Positions 53,958 through 62,967 of a stretch of 64,000 nucleotides of DNA are shown piece after piece. The translations under genes and the position numbers were made by a program. The number at the start of each line of letters is the position of its first letter. Positions within the stretch are counted from its first letter, which is position 1. The notes beneath the pieces were generated by a model. The model saw only the letters and a program-made list of their open reading frames with translations, was not told the DNA's origin and did no database searches. The stretch is from Candidatus Micrarchaeota archaeon (GTDB lineage Archaea; Micrarchaeota; Micrarchaeia; Micrarchaeales; Micrarchaeaceae), in the NCBI GenBank assembly GCA_028866575.1, contig JAGWHU010000004.1, positions 1-64,000 on the forward strand, read 5' to 3'.

Positions 53958-54104
53958 CTATATCATTGCGATATCATTTCCGACTGAGGCTCATGCAAAC
54001 CATTTATCGTGCTTCAGTGATAAGATTATACCTCTAATAATAAAAAAACTACCTTTCAGGTCAGACTGTGGGAAAATCCCTTTGCCTCAGTTCCAAGCAT
54101 AATA

Positions 54105-54112
54105 TTTATAAA
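54105..54112 (+). promoter_or_regulatory. Box A of the beta-helix surface gene
   Basis: TTTATAAA, centred 24.5 nt before the ATG at 54133, predicting a leaderless transcript. Confidence 0.6.
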
Positions 54113-54132
54113 TTGTATTCACATATAAAAGG

Positions 54133-57087
54133 ATGAATCCTATGGATGATCAGGAGCCAGCGGACGATTTGGTTATAGGCTCCGGAGGCAATGGCAAATC
54201 CGGCAATGACTCCTATTCCGGTAACCCCAAGCAGCAGGGCCAGCCCACGCCGCACCAGATAATCGACGAAGGGAAGCCGCTTCCTGTAATACCCATAATA
54301 GCAATTGCCGTCATACTAGTGATAGGCGGCGCCGCATTCCTTTTCCTGAAGGGCTACATACTTGCGGCCCCGACAACCACTTCAACCTCGACGATATTGT
54401 CCAGCGTGAGCCCGATAAGCGGGTGCCAGATAATAGCAAGGTCAGGCAAGTACTTCGTCCCGTCGGACATAAAGACCGCGATACAGGGCGGCGCATGCAT
54501 AAACGTCTCAGCAAGCAACGTCAACATAGCCTGCGACAACAGCAGGATAGTTGGTTCAGGGCCGTTTCTGATAGTGCCCCCGTTCACCTACGGCATACAG
54601 ATAATGAACGACAGCAATGTCACCGTGACCGGGTGCAAGATACTCAATTTCTCCTATGGGATATACTCCGTATCTTCCAACGGCGTCGGGCTTTCCAACA
54701 ACAACGTCTCTCTGAACTTCGTTTCCAACATATACCTGAACAATACCCACAACAGCACAGTGCGCAACAACTACATGTCCAAGGCCTCCAGCACGCAGGG
54801 TTCGATGTTCCTCACAAACGGCACCAGCGGCATAACGGTACTGAACAACACGATACAGTACAACAACTATTACGGCATAAACATCAACGCCTCTAACAAC
54901 ACGTTCATAGACAACTTCCTGAACGGGACCCAGTACTCGTTCAGGTGCAGCGTGCCAAACAGCTTCCCGATAAGCAGCAGGGCATCCGGAAACGTATGCG
55001 CAAACAGCACCGGCTGCGGCTTCCTGGAGTGCAGGAGCGTCAACATACCTGCGAACATATCCAAGCTGGTGCTATCCAGCAGGATAAGCAGCTGCGGCTC
55101 GGTAGTAAACCCCGGCACGTACGAACTTGCATCGGACATAGACATGAGGAACTTCATCAACATATCCAACATACTGTCGGTGCTAACCCCTTGCATAAGG
55201 GTTGCATCCAAAAACGTGGTGATAAACTGCAACGGCTTCGGAATATACAACTCCACGGTTGCGGTTAGCTCATCAGGCATCCAGAACGTGACAATCAAGA
55301 ACTGCAAGATCAACAATGCAGATGTGGGCATTCTGCTGAACGGGGCGACCTCCTTCAGCATACTCAACACCTCGTTCAAGAATGAGGGATACGGGATAGA
55401 GATGTACAACTCCAGCCTTAACGACCTGCTCAACGTTACCGTAACATCCGATACGAATGCCGTGCTACTGTCCTCCTCGTTCTCCAACCTTCTGCAGGAC
55501 GTCAGGATACTGAACAACACATACGGGGTTTACCTCCAGAACAATTCCTACTCCAACACCTTCAACAAGGCGACGATACTGAACAACTCAAAGATGGACG
55601 TCTTCGCGACCCAGGACTCCGCAAACATCTCCTACAACCTTATGAGCTCAACCACATGCGGCTACACCACCGCGCAATGGGCCACGTGCAAGCACTTCAT
55701 AGGGCCTGCAATGGCATATGTGCCGTTCTCCGAGTGCGGGACCATAAGCCAGCCGGGGAACTACATACTGCAGTCAAGCATAGCAAACGGGTACGGGCAG
55801 TGCATTCACATCACGGCAAGCAACGTAACCCTCTCCTGCGCTGGCCATGTAGTATCTGCAGGGCCAACAATTCAGGGCCCGGGTATGATGGTGTCGGATG
55901 CGCACAACGTAACAATAAACAACTGCGATTTCCTCGCATTCCCGACATCTGTCAATGTAACGCATTCTTCGCTCGTCACCCTTGAGGGGATAGGCTCCCA
56001 CAATTCGAACTACGGCATCGTGCTCGACAACGTGGAAAACGGCGGCATATACAACAGCAGCGTAAACGCAACTAACAACGCGAGCATAATGCTCTACAAC
56101 ACAAGCAACGTCAGGATAACTAACGCCATAGTCTCCTATGGGCAGAAGCGCAACATAGCGCTGCTGGTCAACAATTCGCAGAACAACACGATAGACAACT
56201 CGATAGCGTCGCACAACTACATAGGCATGGAATTGTCGGGCAAATCCTCAAACAACACCATAATGAACAACACGATGCAGTCTGACACAAAGCTCGATTA
56301 CATGTGCATAGGCAACGGCGGGATAGATTCGGAGAAAGGCGGGATAAACTACGGCACCACCAAGTCTGGCTGCCACTGGCTTGCTGCGATAACCCCGATA
56401 CATCCGAAGCCGGAGTGCATTGCTGCTTCAGAGCCCAGCCTCCTATACCTGACGCAGGACTACGAGTATACGACAGGCTCGACATGCTTCACCCTGTTCG
56501 CAAACACGTCAACGATAAACTGCAACGGCCACACGATAATAGCAACGAGCGGGGGCACGTTTGCCGAATTCAAGAACTCGCAGGATTCCAGGATCGAAAA
56601 CTGCTACCTCAAGGACTTCGCCGATACAATAACCGCTACGAACTCCACGGTTACCGTATTCAACAACACCGTATACGAAAGCGCCCCCGGAAGCATAGCG
56701 ATCCACCTCAACGACTCAAGGCTCGGCGTAACCGTGCAGAGCAACAACGTGTCAACCTCGGGCACCGGCATATACCTGTCAAACATAGGCTCGGGATCGC
56801 TCGAGGACAATCTGGTAAGCAGGGCGAACACCGCATATTACCTGCATAACGTCACCGCGATGACCATAAAGGGCGACACCGCATATCCTGGCGCCTACTT
56901 CGGGCTCATACTGAACGATTCCCTGACCAACATACTGCAGAACAACAACATGTTCTCTTCAGGCACGGGCATCTCCTGCCTGCTCAGGTCGCAGGGCCGC
57001 TCCAACAACACCGACCTAGGCAACAACGCATGCAATAGCCAGTCCAACTGCCTTTGGCTGCAAAGCTCATCGCAGCAGTGCCCGTAA
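54133..57087 (+). CDS. Membrane-anchored surface protein with four right-handed beta-helix modules
   Basis: The 984 residues have a short cytoplasmic N-terminus, a membrane helix (about 52-73), a Thr/Ser-rich spacer and an outer region with NosD/PbH1-like repeats. Four modules start with a pattern like C-x-x-I-SxPGxYxL...CI.ITASNVTLSC.GH and then run of short turns of N-N-T-I and N-x-x-G. Many N-x-S/T sequons and paired cysteines occur. Similar domains in carbohydrate-active or adhesin proteins bind sugars. No catalytic residues stand out. Confidence 0.82.
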   Translation: MNPMDDQEPADDLVIGSGGNGKSGNDSYSGNPKQQGQPTPHQIIDEGKPLPVIPIIAIAVILVIGGAAFLFLKGYILAAPTTTSTSTILSSVSPISGCQIIARSGKYFVPSDIKTAIQGGACINVSASNVNIACDNSRIVGSGPFLIVPPFTYGIQIMNDSNVTVTGCKILNFSYGIYSVSSNGVGLSNNNVSLNFVSNIYLNNTHNSTVRNNYMSKASSTQGSMFLTNGTSGITVLNNTIQYNNYYGININASNNTFIDNFLNGTQYSFRCSVPNSFPISSRASGNVCANSTGCGFLECRSVNIPANISKLVLSSRISSCGSVVNPGTYELASDIDMRNFINISNILSVLTPCIRVASKNVVINCNGFGIYNSTVAVSSSGIQNVTIKNCKINNADVGILLNGATSFSILNTSFKNEGYGIEMYNSSLNDLLNVTVTSDTNAVLLSSSFSNLLQDVRILNNTYGVYLQNNSYSNTFNKATILNNSKMDVFATQDSANISYNLMSSTTCGYTTAQWATCKHFIGPAMAYVPFSECGTISQPGNYILQSSIANGYGQCIHITASNVTLSCAGHVVSAGPTIQGPGMMVSDAHNVTINNCDFLAFPTSVNVTHSSLVTLEGIGSHNSNYGIVLDNVENGGIYNSSVNATNNASIMLYNTSNVRITNAIVSYGQKRNIALLVNNSQNNTIDNSIASHNYIGMELSGKSSNNTIMNNTMQSDTKLDYMCIGNGGIDSEKGGINYGTTKSGCHWLAAITPIHPKPECIAASEPSLLYLTQDYEYTTGSTCFTLFANTSTINCNGHTIIATSGGTFAEFKNSQDSRIENCYLKDFADTITATNSTVTVFNNTVYESAPGSIAIHLNDSRLGVTVQSNNVSTSGTGIYLSNIGSGSLEDNLVSRANTAYYLHNVTAMTIKGDTAYPGAYFGLILNDSLTNILQNNNMFSSGTGISCLLRSQGRSNNTDLGNNACNSQSNCLWLQSSSQQCP

Positions 57088-57133
57088 TCCCTATTTAATA
57101 CTTTTTTACGTATTGGTATAGGGTGCTTGGATA

Positions 57134-58909
57134 ATGCTATTCAAGGAGCTTGCGGAATACTACGACAGGCTTGAGTCCGTATCCTCGAGGCTGAAGATGA
57201 TAGAGATACTCAGCGAGCTCATGGGCAAGCTCGACGCCGACGAGGCATCCGCGGCTGTTTACATAACGCAGGGCATACTCCTACCAGCATTCGAGGGCGC
57301 GGAGATGGGGGTGGCGGACAGGCTGGTTGAGGAGGCTGCAGCTATAGCTACAGGCTACAGGAAGGAGCAGATAGAAAGCGAGTACAGGAAAACTGGCGAC
57401 ATGGGCCTAGCAGTGCAGAACATAAAGGAAAAAACGAAGCTGAAGGGCATCAGGAGCAGGCAGTACCGCATAAAGGAGATATACGAGGGCATGATGAGGA
57501 TAGCGGATACCTCCGGGGCAGGCAGCAAGGAGAAGAAGGTGAACATGCTTGCCGACATGATCGGCGCCGGAACCCCTGCAGAGGCCAAATACATCGCTAG
57601 GTTCCCCCTGGGCCAGTTGAGGCTAGGCGTAGGGGACTCCACGATAATGGAGGCGCTCTCTGTTGCCAATACTGGGGACAGGAAGTTCAAGGCGGAAGTA
57701 GAAAGGGCATACAACATATGCAGCGACCTGGGCCTCGTAGCAAGGGAGCTCAAGGCGAAGGGAAAGCGCGCGATAGAGGACTTCAGGGTTTCGCTCTTCA
57801 AGCCGGTGAGGCCAGCGCTTGCCGAAAGGCTGGCCACGGCAGAGGACATACTGGAGCGCATGCACGGCATAGCCGCTGTGGAGCAGAAATACGACGGCTT
57901 CAGGGTGCAGGTGCACAAGGACGGCAGGAAGATAAGGCTGTTTTCCAGGAGGCTGGAGAACACCACCGAGATGTTCCCTGATATTGTAAAGGCGGTCGAG
58001 AAGGAGGTTGGTGCAGGCAGGATAATATTCGAGGGGGAGGCGCTTGCCTTCAACGAGGCTACATCCGAATACCTCCCGTTCCAGGAGACGATACAGAGGA
58101 AAAGGAAGCACGACATAGCGAAGAAGGCCGAGGAGCTTCCGCTTCACCTCTTCGCCTTCGACCTGCTTTACCTGGACGAGAAGGACTGGCTCTCCGAGCC
58201 CTACGAGAAAAGGAGGTCGAAGATAGAGGAGATACTGAAGAACGGGAAGCTGATAACCCCTACCACAAGGATAGTAACGAAATCCCCGAAGGAGCTCGAC
58301 GAGTTCTTCGCCAAGTCGATAGAGAACGGCCTGGAGGGCGTTATAGCAAAGGACCTTGACGCGCCCTACATAGCCGGGGCAAGGAAGTTCTCCTGGATAA
58401 AGCTCAAGAGGAGCTACAGGGCAAAGCTCGCGGACAGCATGGACCTTGTCATACTGGGGTATTACCTCGGCCACGGGAGCAGGGCTGAATTCAAGTTCGG
58501 CGGGCTCCTGTGCGGCGTGTACAACGAGAAAAGGGACATGTTCGAGACGATATCAAGGATAGGGACCGGGTTCACCGAGGTGCAGATGGAGGAATTGAGG
58601 GACAAGCTGAACAGGATAAAGACCAAAGGCAAGCCGGCAAGGGTAGACTCCGTGATAGCCCCAGATTTCTGGGTGGACCCGAGGTACGTAGTGACGGTGA
58701 ATGCAGACGAGATAACGAAGTCGCCGATGCATACGTGCGGCAGGTCAAAGAACGGGGAAGGAATAGAGATAGGATATGCCCTGAGGTTCCCCAGGCTGGT
58801 CGGAGGCGAGCATCCGATAAGGTCTGACAAGGGTCCCGAGGAAACAACCACTACTGGCGAGATAATAGAGATGTTCAAGCTCCAGAAGAAGGTGGGGCTT
58901 AAGGAATAG
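57134..58909 (+). CDS. lig: ATP-dependent DNA ligase
   Basis: The 591-residue ligase has an N-terminal DNA-binding domain (about 1-230), the adenylation motif EQKYDGFR with Lys252, downstream motifs (FEGEALAF, GLEGVIAK, WIKLKRSY) and a C-terminal OB fold. The length and layout match archaeal replicative ligase I, which joins Okazaki fragments. Convergent with the winged-helix gene; the spacer has a poly-T stem-loop. Confidence 0.93.
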   Translation: MLFKELAEYYDRLESVSSRLKMIEILSELMGKLDADEASAAVYITQGILLPAFEGAEMGVADRLVEEAAAIATGYRKEQIESEYRKTGDMGLAVQNIKEKTKLKGIRSRQYRIKEIYEGMMRIADTSGAGSKEKKVNMLADMIGAGTPAEAKYIARFPLGQLRLGVGDSTIMEALSVANTGDRKFKAEVERAYNICSDLGLVARELKAKGKRAIEDFRVSLFKPVRPALAERLATAEDILERMHGIAAVEQKYDGFRVQVHKDGRKIRLFSRRLENTTEMFPDIVKAVEKEVGAGRIIFEGEALAFNEATSEYLPFQETIQRKRKHDIAKKAEELPLHLFAFDLLYLDEKDWLSEPYEKRRSKIEEILKNGKLITPTTRIVTKSPKELDEFFAKSIENGLEGVIAKDLDAPYIAGARKFSWIKLKRSYRAKLADSMDLVILGYYLGHGSRAEFKFGGLLCGVYNEKRDMFETISRIGTGFTEVQMEELRDKLNRIKTKGKPARVDSVIAPDFWVDPRYVVTVNADEITKSPMHTCGRSKNGEGIEIGYALRFPRLVGGEHPIRSDKGPEETTTTGEIIEMFKLQKKVGLKE

Positions 58910-58950
58910 GAGGCATGCACGTTGCACGCAAATAAAAAATATTGGGATCC

Positions 58951-58967
58951 GGTAAATTTTTTTTACC
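58951..58967. terminator. Bidirectional T-rich stem-loop between ligase and regulator
   Basis: GGTAAA, T-rich loop, TTTACC: a 6-bp inverted repeat with a T-run in the middle. GGATCCGG occurs on both sides (58946 and 58979). Position between convergent genes fits a terminator. Confidence 0.4.
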
Positions 58968-58990
58968 CAAAGCCAAAAGGATCCGGCAAG

Positions 58991-59317
58991 TTATATCTGC
59001 CTGATGTTTTCTATGGTCTTGGAAAACTTCTGGACGCTTTTTGCTATGTCCTTAAGCCTGGGGTTCAGCCTGTAGCCCAGCCCGTAGCCCTTCTCGGTGC
59101 GTATGTGCGTGGGCTGTATCACGTTCAAGTCAAGCGAAAGCTCCCTCAGCGTGATTATGAGCGTCTTCCTGGTGAATTTCTTCTCCAGTACCGCGTACAG
59201 CTCCCTTGTCGTCCTGGGGGACTTCTGAAGCAGCAGGGCTATGACTGCGTAGTTCGGCCTGCTGAGCACCTTCCTTATAGCCCATACCTCATCCTTGTCT
59301 CTCTCTTTTTTCACCAT
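58991..59317 (-). CDS. Winged-helix transcriptional regulator
   Basis: The 108-residue protein has LSRPNYAVIALLLQKSPRTTRELYAVLEKKFTRKTLIITLREL, a winged helix-turn-helix like HxlR or DUF24-type archaeal regulators, followed by a wing (IRTEKGYGLGYRL) and a C-terminal dimer helix. Divergent from the secretion-ATPase-like gene, so it may control it. Confidence 0.78.
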   Translation of the reverse strand: MVKKERDKDEVWAIRKVLSRPNYAVIALLLQKSPRTTRELYAVLEKKFTRKTLIITLRELSLDLNVIQPTHIRTEKGYGLGYRLNPRLKDIAKSVQKFSKTIENIRQI

Positions 59318-59401
59318 GGTTACTTATCTCAAATAAAGCTTTAAAAACTTTCGCAGAAACCGAAATTCAACACCGAAACACCAAAACAACATTTATTATA
59401 A

Positions 59402-59412
59402 AAATATATATA
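59402..59412 (+). promoter_or_regulatory. Box A of the secretion-ATPase-like gene
   Basis: AAATATATATA, centred about 30 nt before the ATG at 59437. Confidence 0.5.
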
Positions 59413-59436
59413 CTTTTACCTGACTAAACAATAATA

Positions 59437-60333
59437 ATGCGGTATAAACACATAATAATGCAGCTCCCGAACGTTTTATTAAAGGGAATGGCCGAAAGGC
59501 GCCAGGGAATCCCTAAAGCGCTGGCAACCGCAGTGCCCTCAAGGCAGGACTACGTCCTTGCCGCAAACAGCTTGCTGGAAAGCGCTGACAGCACTGTACT
59601 CGCCTACCTCTGGCTTGCAATGGAGTCCAACCATAACATCATCGTGATAGCGGACAGCTGCGACGCTGAAGGATTCGTCGATTCGCTGTGCACGTTGGTA
59701 CCGCGGTTCATGACGATGATAGACACGCGCGGAAGGATTGCGGACAGGGGCACCAACTTCACCGATGCCGTTGCCATGAAGCGGATAGGCGATGCGGGCG
59801 TCGCGAGGATTATGCAGGAATGCATTCCGGACAGGATCATAGCAGCTCTAGGAAAAGGGGGCATGGACAAAATGTTCAGCTCCTCGAAACTTGGCGTGTC
59901 TTTCATAGCATCGGTCCCTAGAGGCGCAATAGGGTACCATGTGGTAAGGGGCCTGTGCAGGCGGCTAAGGGTAAGGCCTGAAAACGCAAACATGCTCGAC
60001 ATATCAATAAGCCTGTCCAGAAACGGGGATAAATACGGCATAACCGCAGTCACGGAATACAGATGGCTTGACAGGGCGGAATTCGGCCTGAAGGGAAACG
60101 ACTTCATATCCAAGAGGTACAGCAACATCAGGATAATAAAGGACGGCACGCTAGATGCGGTCAACGCAGCGCGCTCAAAAGTGGTTGGGGGCATGTCAAG
60201 GTCGCACCTTGCCAGCAATAGCGAGGCTCTTGGGGAATTGGGGAGGAGGGCGAGGTTCCTTGACTCGCTGCGCACCGGCAACAGCATGGGGAAAGAGACA
60301 AACCCGATCGGGCTTTATTACGAGATAAAATAG
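59437..60333 (+). CDS. Degenerate FlaI/GspE/VirB11-like ATPase without P-loop
   Basis: The 298-residue protein follows the motor domain of secretion and archaellum ATPases: SADSTVLAYLWLAMESNHNIIVIA aligns with the segment before Walker A, FMTMIDTRGRI with the Asp box, MQECIPDRIIAAL with the Walker B region, and ISLSRNGDKYGITAVTEYRW with the final strands. At the P-loop position the sequence is IADSCDAEG (about 71-79), lacking the GxxxxGKT Lys. The N-terminal domain is also missing. It is probably a pseudoenzyme or regulator of pilus assembly. Confidence 0.6.
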   Translation: MRYKHIIMQLPNVLLKGMAERRQGIPKALATAVPSRQDYVLAANSLLESADSTVLAYLWLAMESNHNIIVIADSCDAEGFVDSLCTLVPRFMTMIDTRGRIADRGTNFTDAVAMKRIGDAGVARIMQECIPDRIIAALGKGGMDKMFSSSKLGVSFIASVPRGAIGYHVVRGLCRRLRVRPENANMLDISISLSRNGDKYGITAVTEYRWLDRAEFGLKGNDFISKRYSNIRIIKDGTLDAVNAARSKVVGGMSRSHLASNSEALGELGRRARFLDSLRTGNSMGKETNPIGLYYEIK

Positions 60334-60381
60334 CCATTGCAAAGTGATTAAAAAGGCTAGCAATATAATATTACTGCATAT

Positions 60382-60492
60382 GGCCTTAGTGGTGTAACGG
60401 CTGCACGGAGGACTGTGGATCCTCTAGACCGGGTCCGACATGGGCATCTTGGAACAAAAATCAAAAAGCCCAGGGAAATCCCGGCTAAGGCC
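60382..60492 (+). tRNA. tRNA-His (anticodon GTG), with intron in the T-loop
   Basis: Acceptor GCCTTAG/CTAAGGC with extra G-1 (60382) pairing with C73 (60492), unique to tRNA-His; D-stem GTGT/GCAC; anticodon stem GAGGA/TCCTC with loop CTGTGGA (anticodon GTG). T-stem CCGGG (60429-60433) and CCCGG (60480-60484) are separated by 46 nt instead of 7, so about 39 nt is an intron in the T-loop. The internal hairpin TGGGC/GCCCA belongs to the intron. The exact junctions are not clear: a mature loop like TCCAAAT would lack the usual T55. Confidence 0.8.
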
Positions 60493-60540
60493 CATGAAGG
60501 CCATTAACAGAATGTTCATGGCCCTAGCAGAATAGCTAAA

Positions 60541-61530
60541 GTGAGCTATATGGAATTAAGAGATCCTATTTATGGTAGGTTCAAGATCACAGAACCTGTT
60601 ATAAAAGAGTTACTTAGATGCAAGGACCTTAATAGACTGAAATATGTATCACAGAGCGGTTTAAAGAGCTTCGACATTTCACGTGGAACAAGTTATTCTA
60701 GATGGGAACATAGCGTAGGAGTTATGCTACTATTAAGAAAGCTCAATGCCGGTTTAAATGAGCAAGTTGCAGGCTTATTGCACGACTCCTCGCATACGGC
60801 ATTCTCTCATGTGATAGATTTTGTATTCCAGACCCAGAAAAATGAAAACTATGCCGGAGATAAATTAAAAGAGTTTATAGAAAATTCTGCAATAAGCATG
60901 ATATTGGGTAGACATGGAATTAGTACAACTTTGATGGGTGATTACGAAGTTCATAATCGCTTCCAATTGCTAGAAAGACCGATACCTGAATTGTGCGCTG
61001 ACAGGATAGACAATGGATTAAGGTACATGCTATACAGCAAAATCGACATTGATGGTTGCACGGATGATTTGATTGTTAAAAACAATCGTATCGTCTTCAA
61101 ATCCAGGTTATCAGCAAAAAGGTTTGCAAAGGGATATTTAGACGGGACAAAAAAAGATTGGGGCAATGCAGAAACTGGTTTAAGGGCACATTTTCTTTCA
61201 GAGGCAATAAAACGCGGTCTGGAAAAAGACATTATCAACATTTCACAATTTCATACTGATACGGAAAGATCCATAATAAATAGCTTAAAGGCTTCAAAGG
61301 ATGAAAAAATAAAGCAAGATCTAAGAAGAGTTAATGGTAAACTAAAATTTATTTTTGACAGGGATGGGGATATATATGTAAAGGAAAAAGTACGATATGT
61401 AGACCCTATGATTATAGAAAAAGGTAAAACGTTTAGGCTTACTGAAGTAGATATAAAATATAAAAAGGCAATTTATGATATGAAGGAAATGCTAAGAAAA
61501 GGATACAAAATCAGGTTAATCAACGTATGA
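60541..61530 (+). CDS. HD-domain phosphohydrolase
   Basis: The 329-residue protein has RWEHSVGVMLL (His57), GLLHDSSHTAFSH (His81, Asp82) and ELCADRIDNGLRY (Asp154), a complete HD metal site as in dGTPase and YfbR-like nucleotidases. GTG 60541 or ATG 60550 starts it. The gene is more AT-rich than its neighbours and lies right after tRNA-His; a GGCCAAGGCCC at 61565 resembles the tRNA 3' end, so it may have arrived by integration. Confidence 0.82.
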   Translation: MSYMELRDPIYGRFKITEPVIKELLRCKDLNRLKYVSQSGLKSFDISRGTSYSRWEHSVGVMLLLRKLNAGLNEQVAGLLHDSSHTAFSHVIDFVFQTQKNENYAGDKLKEFIENSAISMILGRHGISTTLMGDYEVHNRFQLLERPIPELCADRIDNGLRYMLYSKIDIDGCTDDLIVKNNRIVFKSRLSAKRFAKGYLDGTKKDWGNAETGLRAHFLSEAIKRGLEKDIINISQFHTDTERSIINSLKASKDEKIKQDLRRVNGKLKFIFDRDGDIYVKEKVRYVDPMIIEKGKTFRLTEVDIKYKKAIYDMKEMLRKGYKIRLINV

Positions 61531-61664
61531 TCGGTGCATGACATGAACAAAACACGCAAGGCATGGCCAAGGCCCGTATTTCACAAAAAGCAAAAAATAT
61601 TTAAACCAACTTTTTTATACTTAAATATGTCTTCTACTGAATCTGGAATTATGGATGGATCATC

Positions 61665-62939
61665 ATGGAAAGCGGAATAAAGCAGAGGGAGAATACTGGA
61701 ATAGCGGGATTAGACGAAATCCTCGGCGGCGGCCTTGAGAAAAACAAGGTCTTTCTTGTGGCCGGGGAGGTCGGGACTGGCAAGACAATCACGTGCCTGC
61801 AATTCATATATGCTGGCTTGAAGAACGGGGAAAATGCGATTTACATGACTGCAGGGGACAAGCCGGAGGACATCCTTGGCAGCGCAAGGGCCATGGGCTG
61901 GGACCTGGAAGGGTACATCAGGGACAGAAGGCTTTTCATAATAGACATGTCCCCGTATAGCTTCAAGGTCGAAGTCGGCGGAATGCTCAGCGCAAGGGAA
62001 ACAATGGAGTACCTCTACAAGCACGTGACCGGCAACAACGTCGAAAGGCTGGTAATGGACTCGCTGGAGCTTATTCCCGCTTCGATAAGCGGAAACGACG
62101 TGGAGGAATTGAACTACCTGAGGGATTTGGTAAACCAGATAGAAAACAACCTGAACTGCACCACGCTAATAACCTCCATAATACCGTCAGGGACGAAAAA
62201 GCTGAGCATGTTCGGCATACTGGAGCACACGGTAAGCGGGATAATAATGCTGACAATAGACGATGAGAAGTCCCAGAGGCTAATATCCGTCAGGAAAATG
62301 AGGGCCGACGGGATAAGCCTGACAAGGCACGCATATGCAATAGAGAAAAACAAAGGGATAGTCCTTGAAGACCTCAAGATGGTGGACACCGGCCCGATGG
62401 AAATAGGCAAGAAAATACCTGATTTTTCCTTGGAGGCGCTGCATCATGCAAAGGAGGTACCAATAAACTCCTCATCATACCATGGGAAATGGCTTGTTGT
62501 CGTATTCTACCCGGGGGACTTCACGTTCATATGCCCTACGGAGCTGGAGGAGCTTGCGGACAACTACGACAAGTTCGTGTCGCTGGGCGCGGAAATAATA
62601 AGCATAAGCATGGATACCGTGTCATCGCACAAGGCGTGGTATGACGCCTCGCCAGCAATCAAGAAGATAAACTATCCCATGGGATCCGACCCAAACGGTG
62701 AGGTATCCGGATTATTCGGCATATACAAGCAGGGCAAGCCCGTGGCAAGGGCCACATTCGTCTTCGATCCAGAGGGCCTTCTGGCAATGATGGAGATAAA
62801 CGAGGACAGCGTCGGCAGGAGCACGGGCGAGCTACTGAGAAAATTGACTGCGGCCAAATACGTTATGGAGCATCCCGGGGAGCTATGCCCTGCCAGCTGG
62901 CAGCCCGGAAAACAGACACTGAAGCCAAAGCCTAATTAA
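61665..62939 (+). CDS. KaiC-like ATPase fused to 2-Cys peroxiredoxin
   Basis: A single 424-residue frame. Residues 1-235: TGIAGLDEILGGGL, Walker A GEVGTGKT (34-41), Walker B around LVMDS (Asp132), a KaiC-like RecA domain. Residues about 246-424: an AhpC/Prx1 peroxiredoxin with peroxidatic Cys290 in FTFICPTEL, catalytic Arg362 and resolving Cys408 in GELCPASW. Peroxiredoxins reduce H2O2 and organic peroxides. A GGTGG sits about 11 nt before Met245, so a free peroxiredoxin could also be made. pyrE follows by 28 nt. Confidence 0.88.
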   Translation: MESGIKQRENTGIAGLDEILGGGLEKNKVFLVAGEVGTGKTITCLQFIYAGLKNGENAIYMTAGDKPEDILGSARAMGWDLEGYIRDRRLFIIDMSPYSFKVEVGGMLSARETMEYLYKHVTGNNVERLVMDSLELIPASISGNDVEELNYLRDLVNQIENNLNCTTLITSIIPSGTKKLSMFGILEHTVSGIIMLTIDDEKSQRLISVRKMRADGISLTRHAYAIEKNKGIVLEDLKMVDTGPMEIGKKIPDFSLEALHHAKEVPINSSSYHGKWLVVVFYPGDFTFICPTELEELADNYDKFVSLGAEIISISMDTVSSHKAWYDASPAIKKINYPMGSDPNGEVSGLFGIYKQGKPVARATFVFDPEGLLAMMEINEDSVGRSTGELLRKLTAAKYVMEHPGELCPASWQPGKQTLKPKPN

Positions 62940-62967
62940 TGGATGCCTCAAAGTATATTGCAGCATC

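Noticed and set aside
57623-58474. 283-codon minus-strand frame opposite DNA ligase
   Set aside because: Shadow of the ligase gene, composition unlike neighbours.
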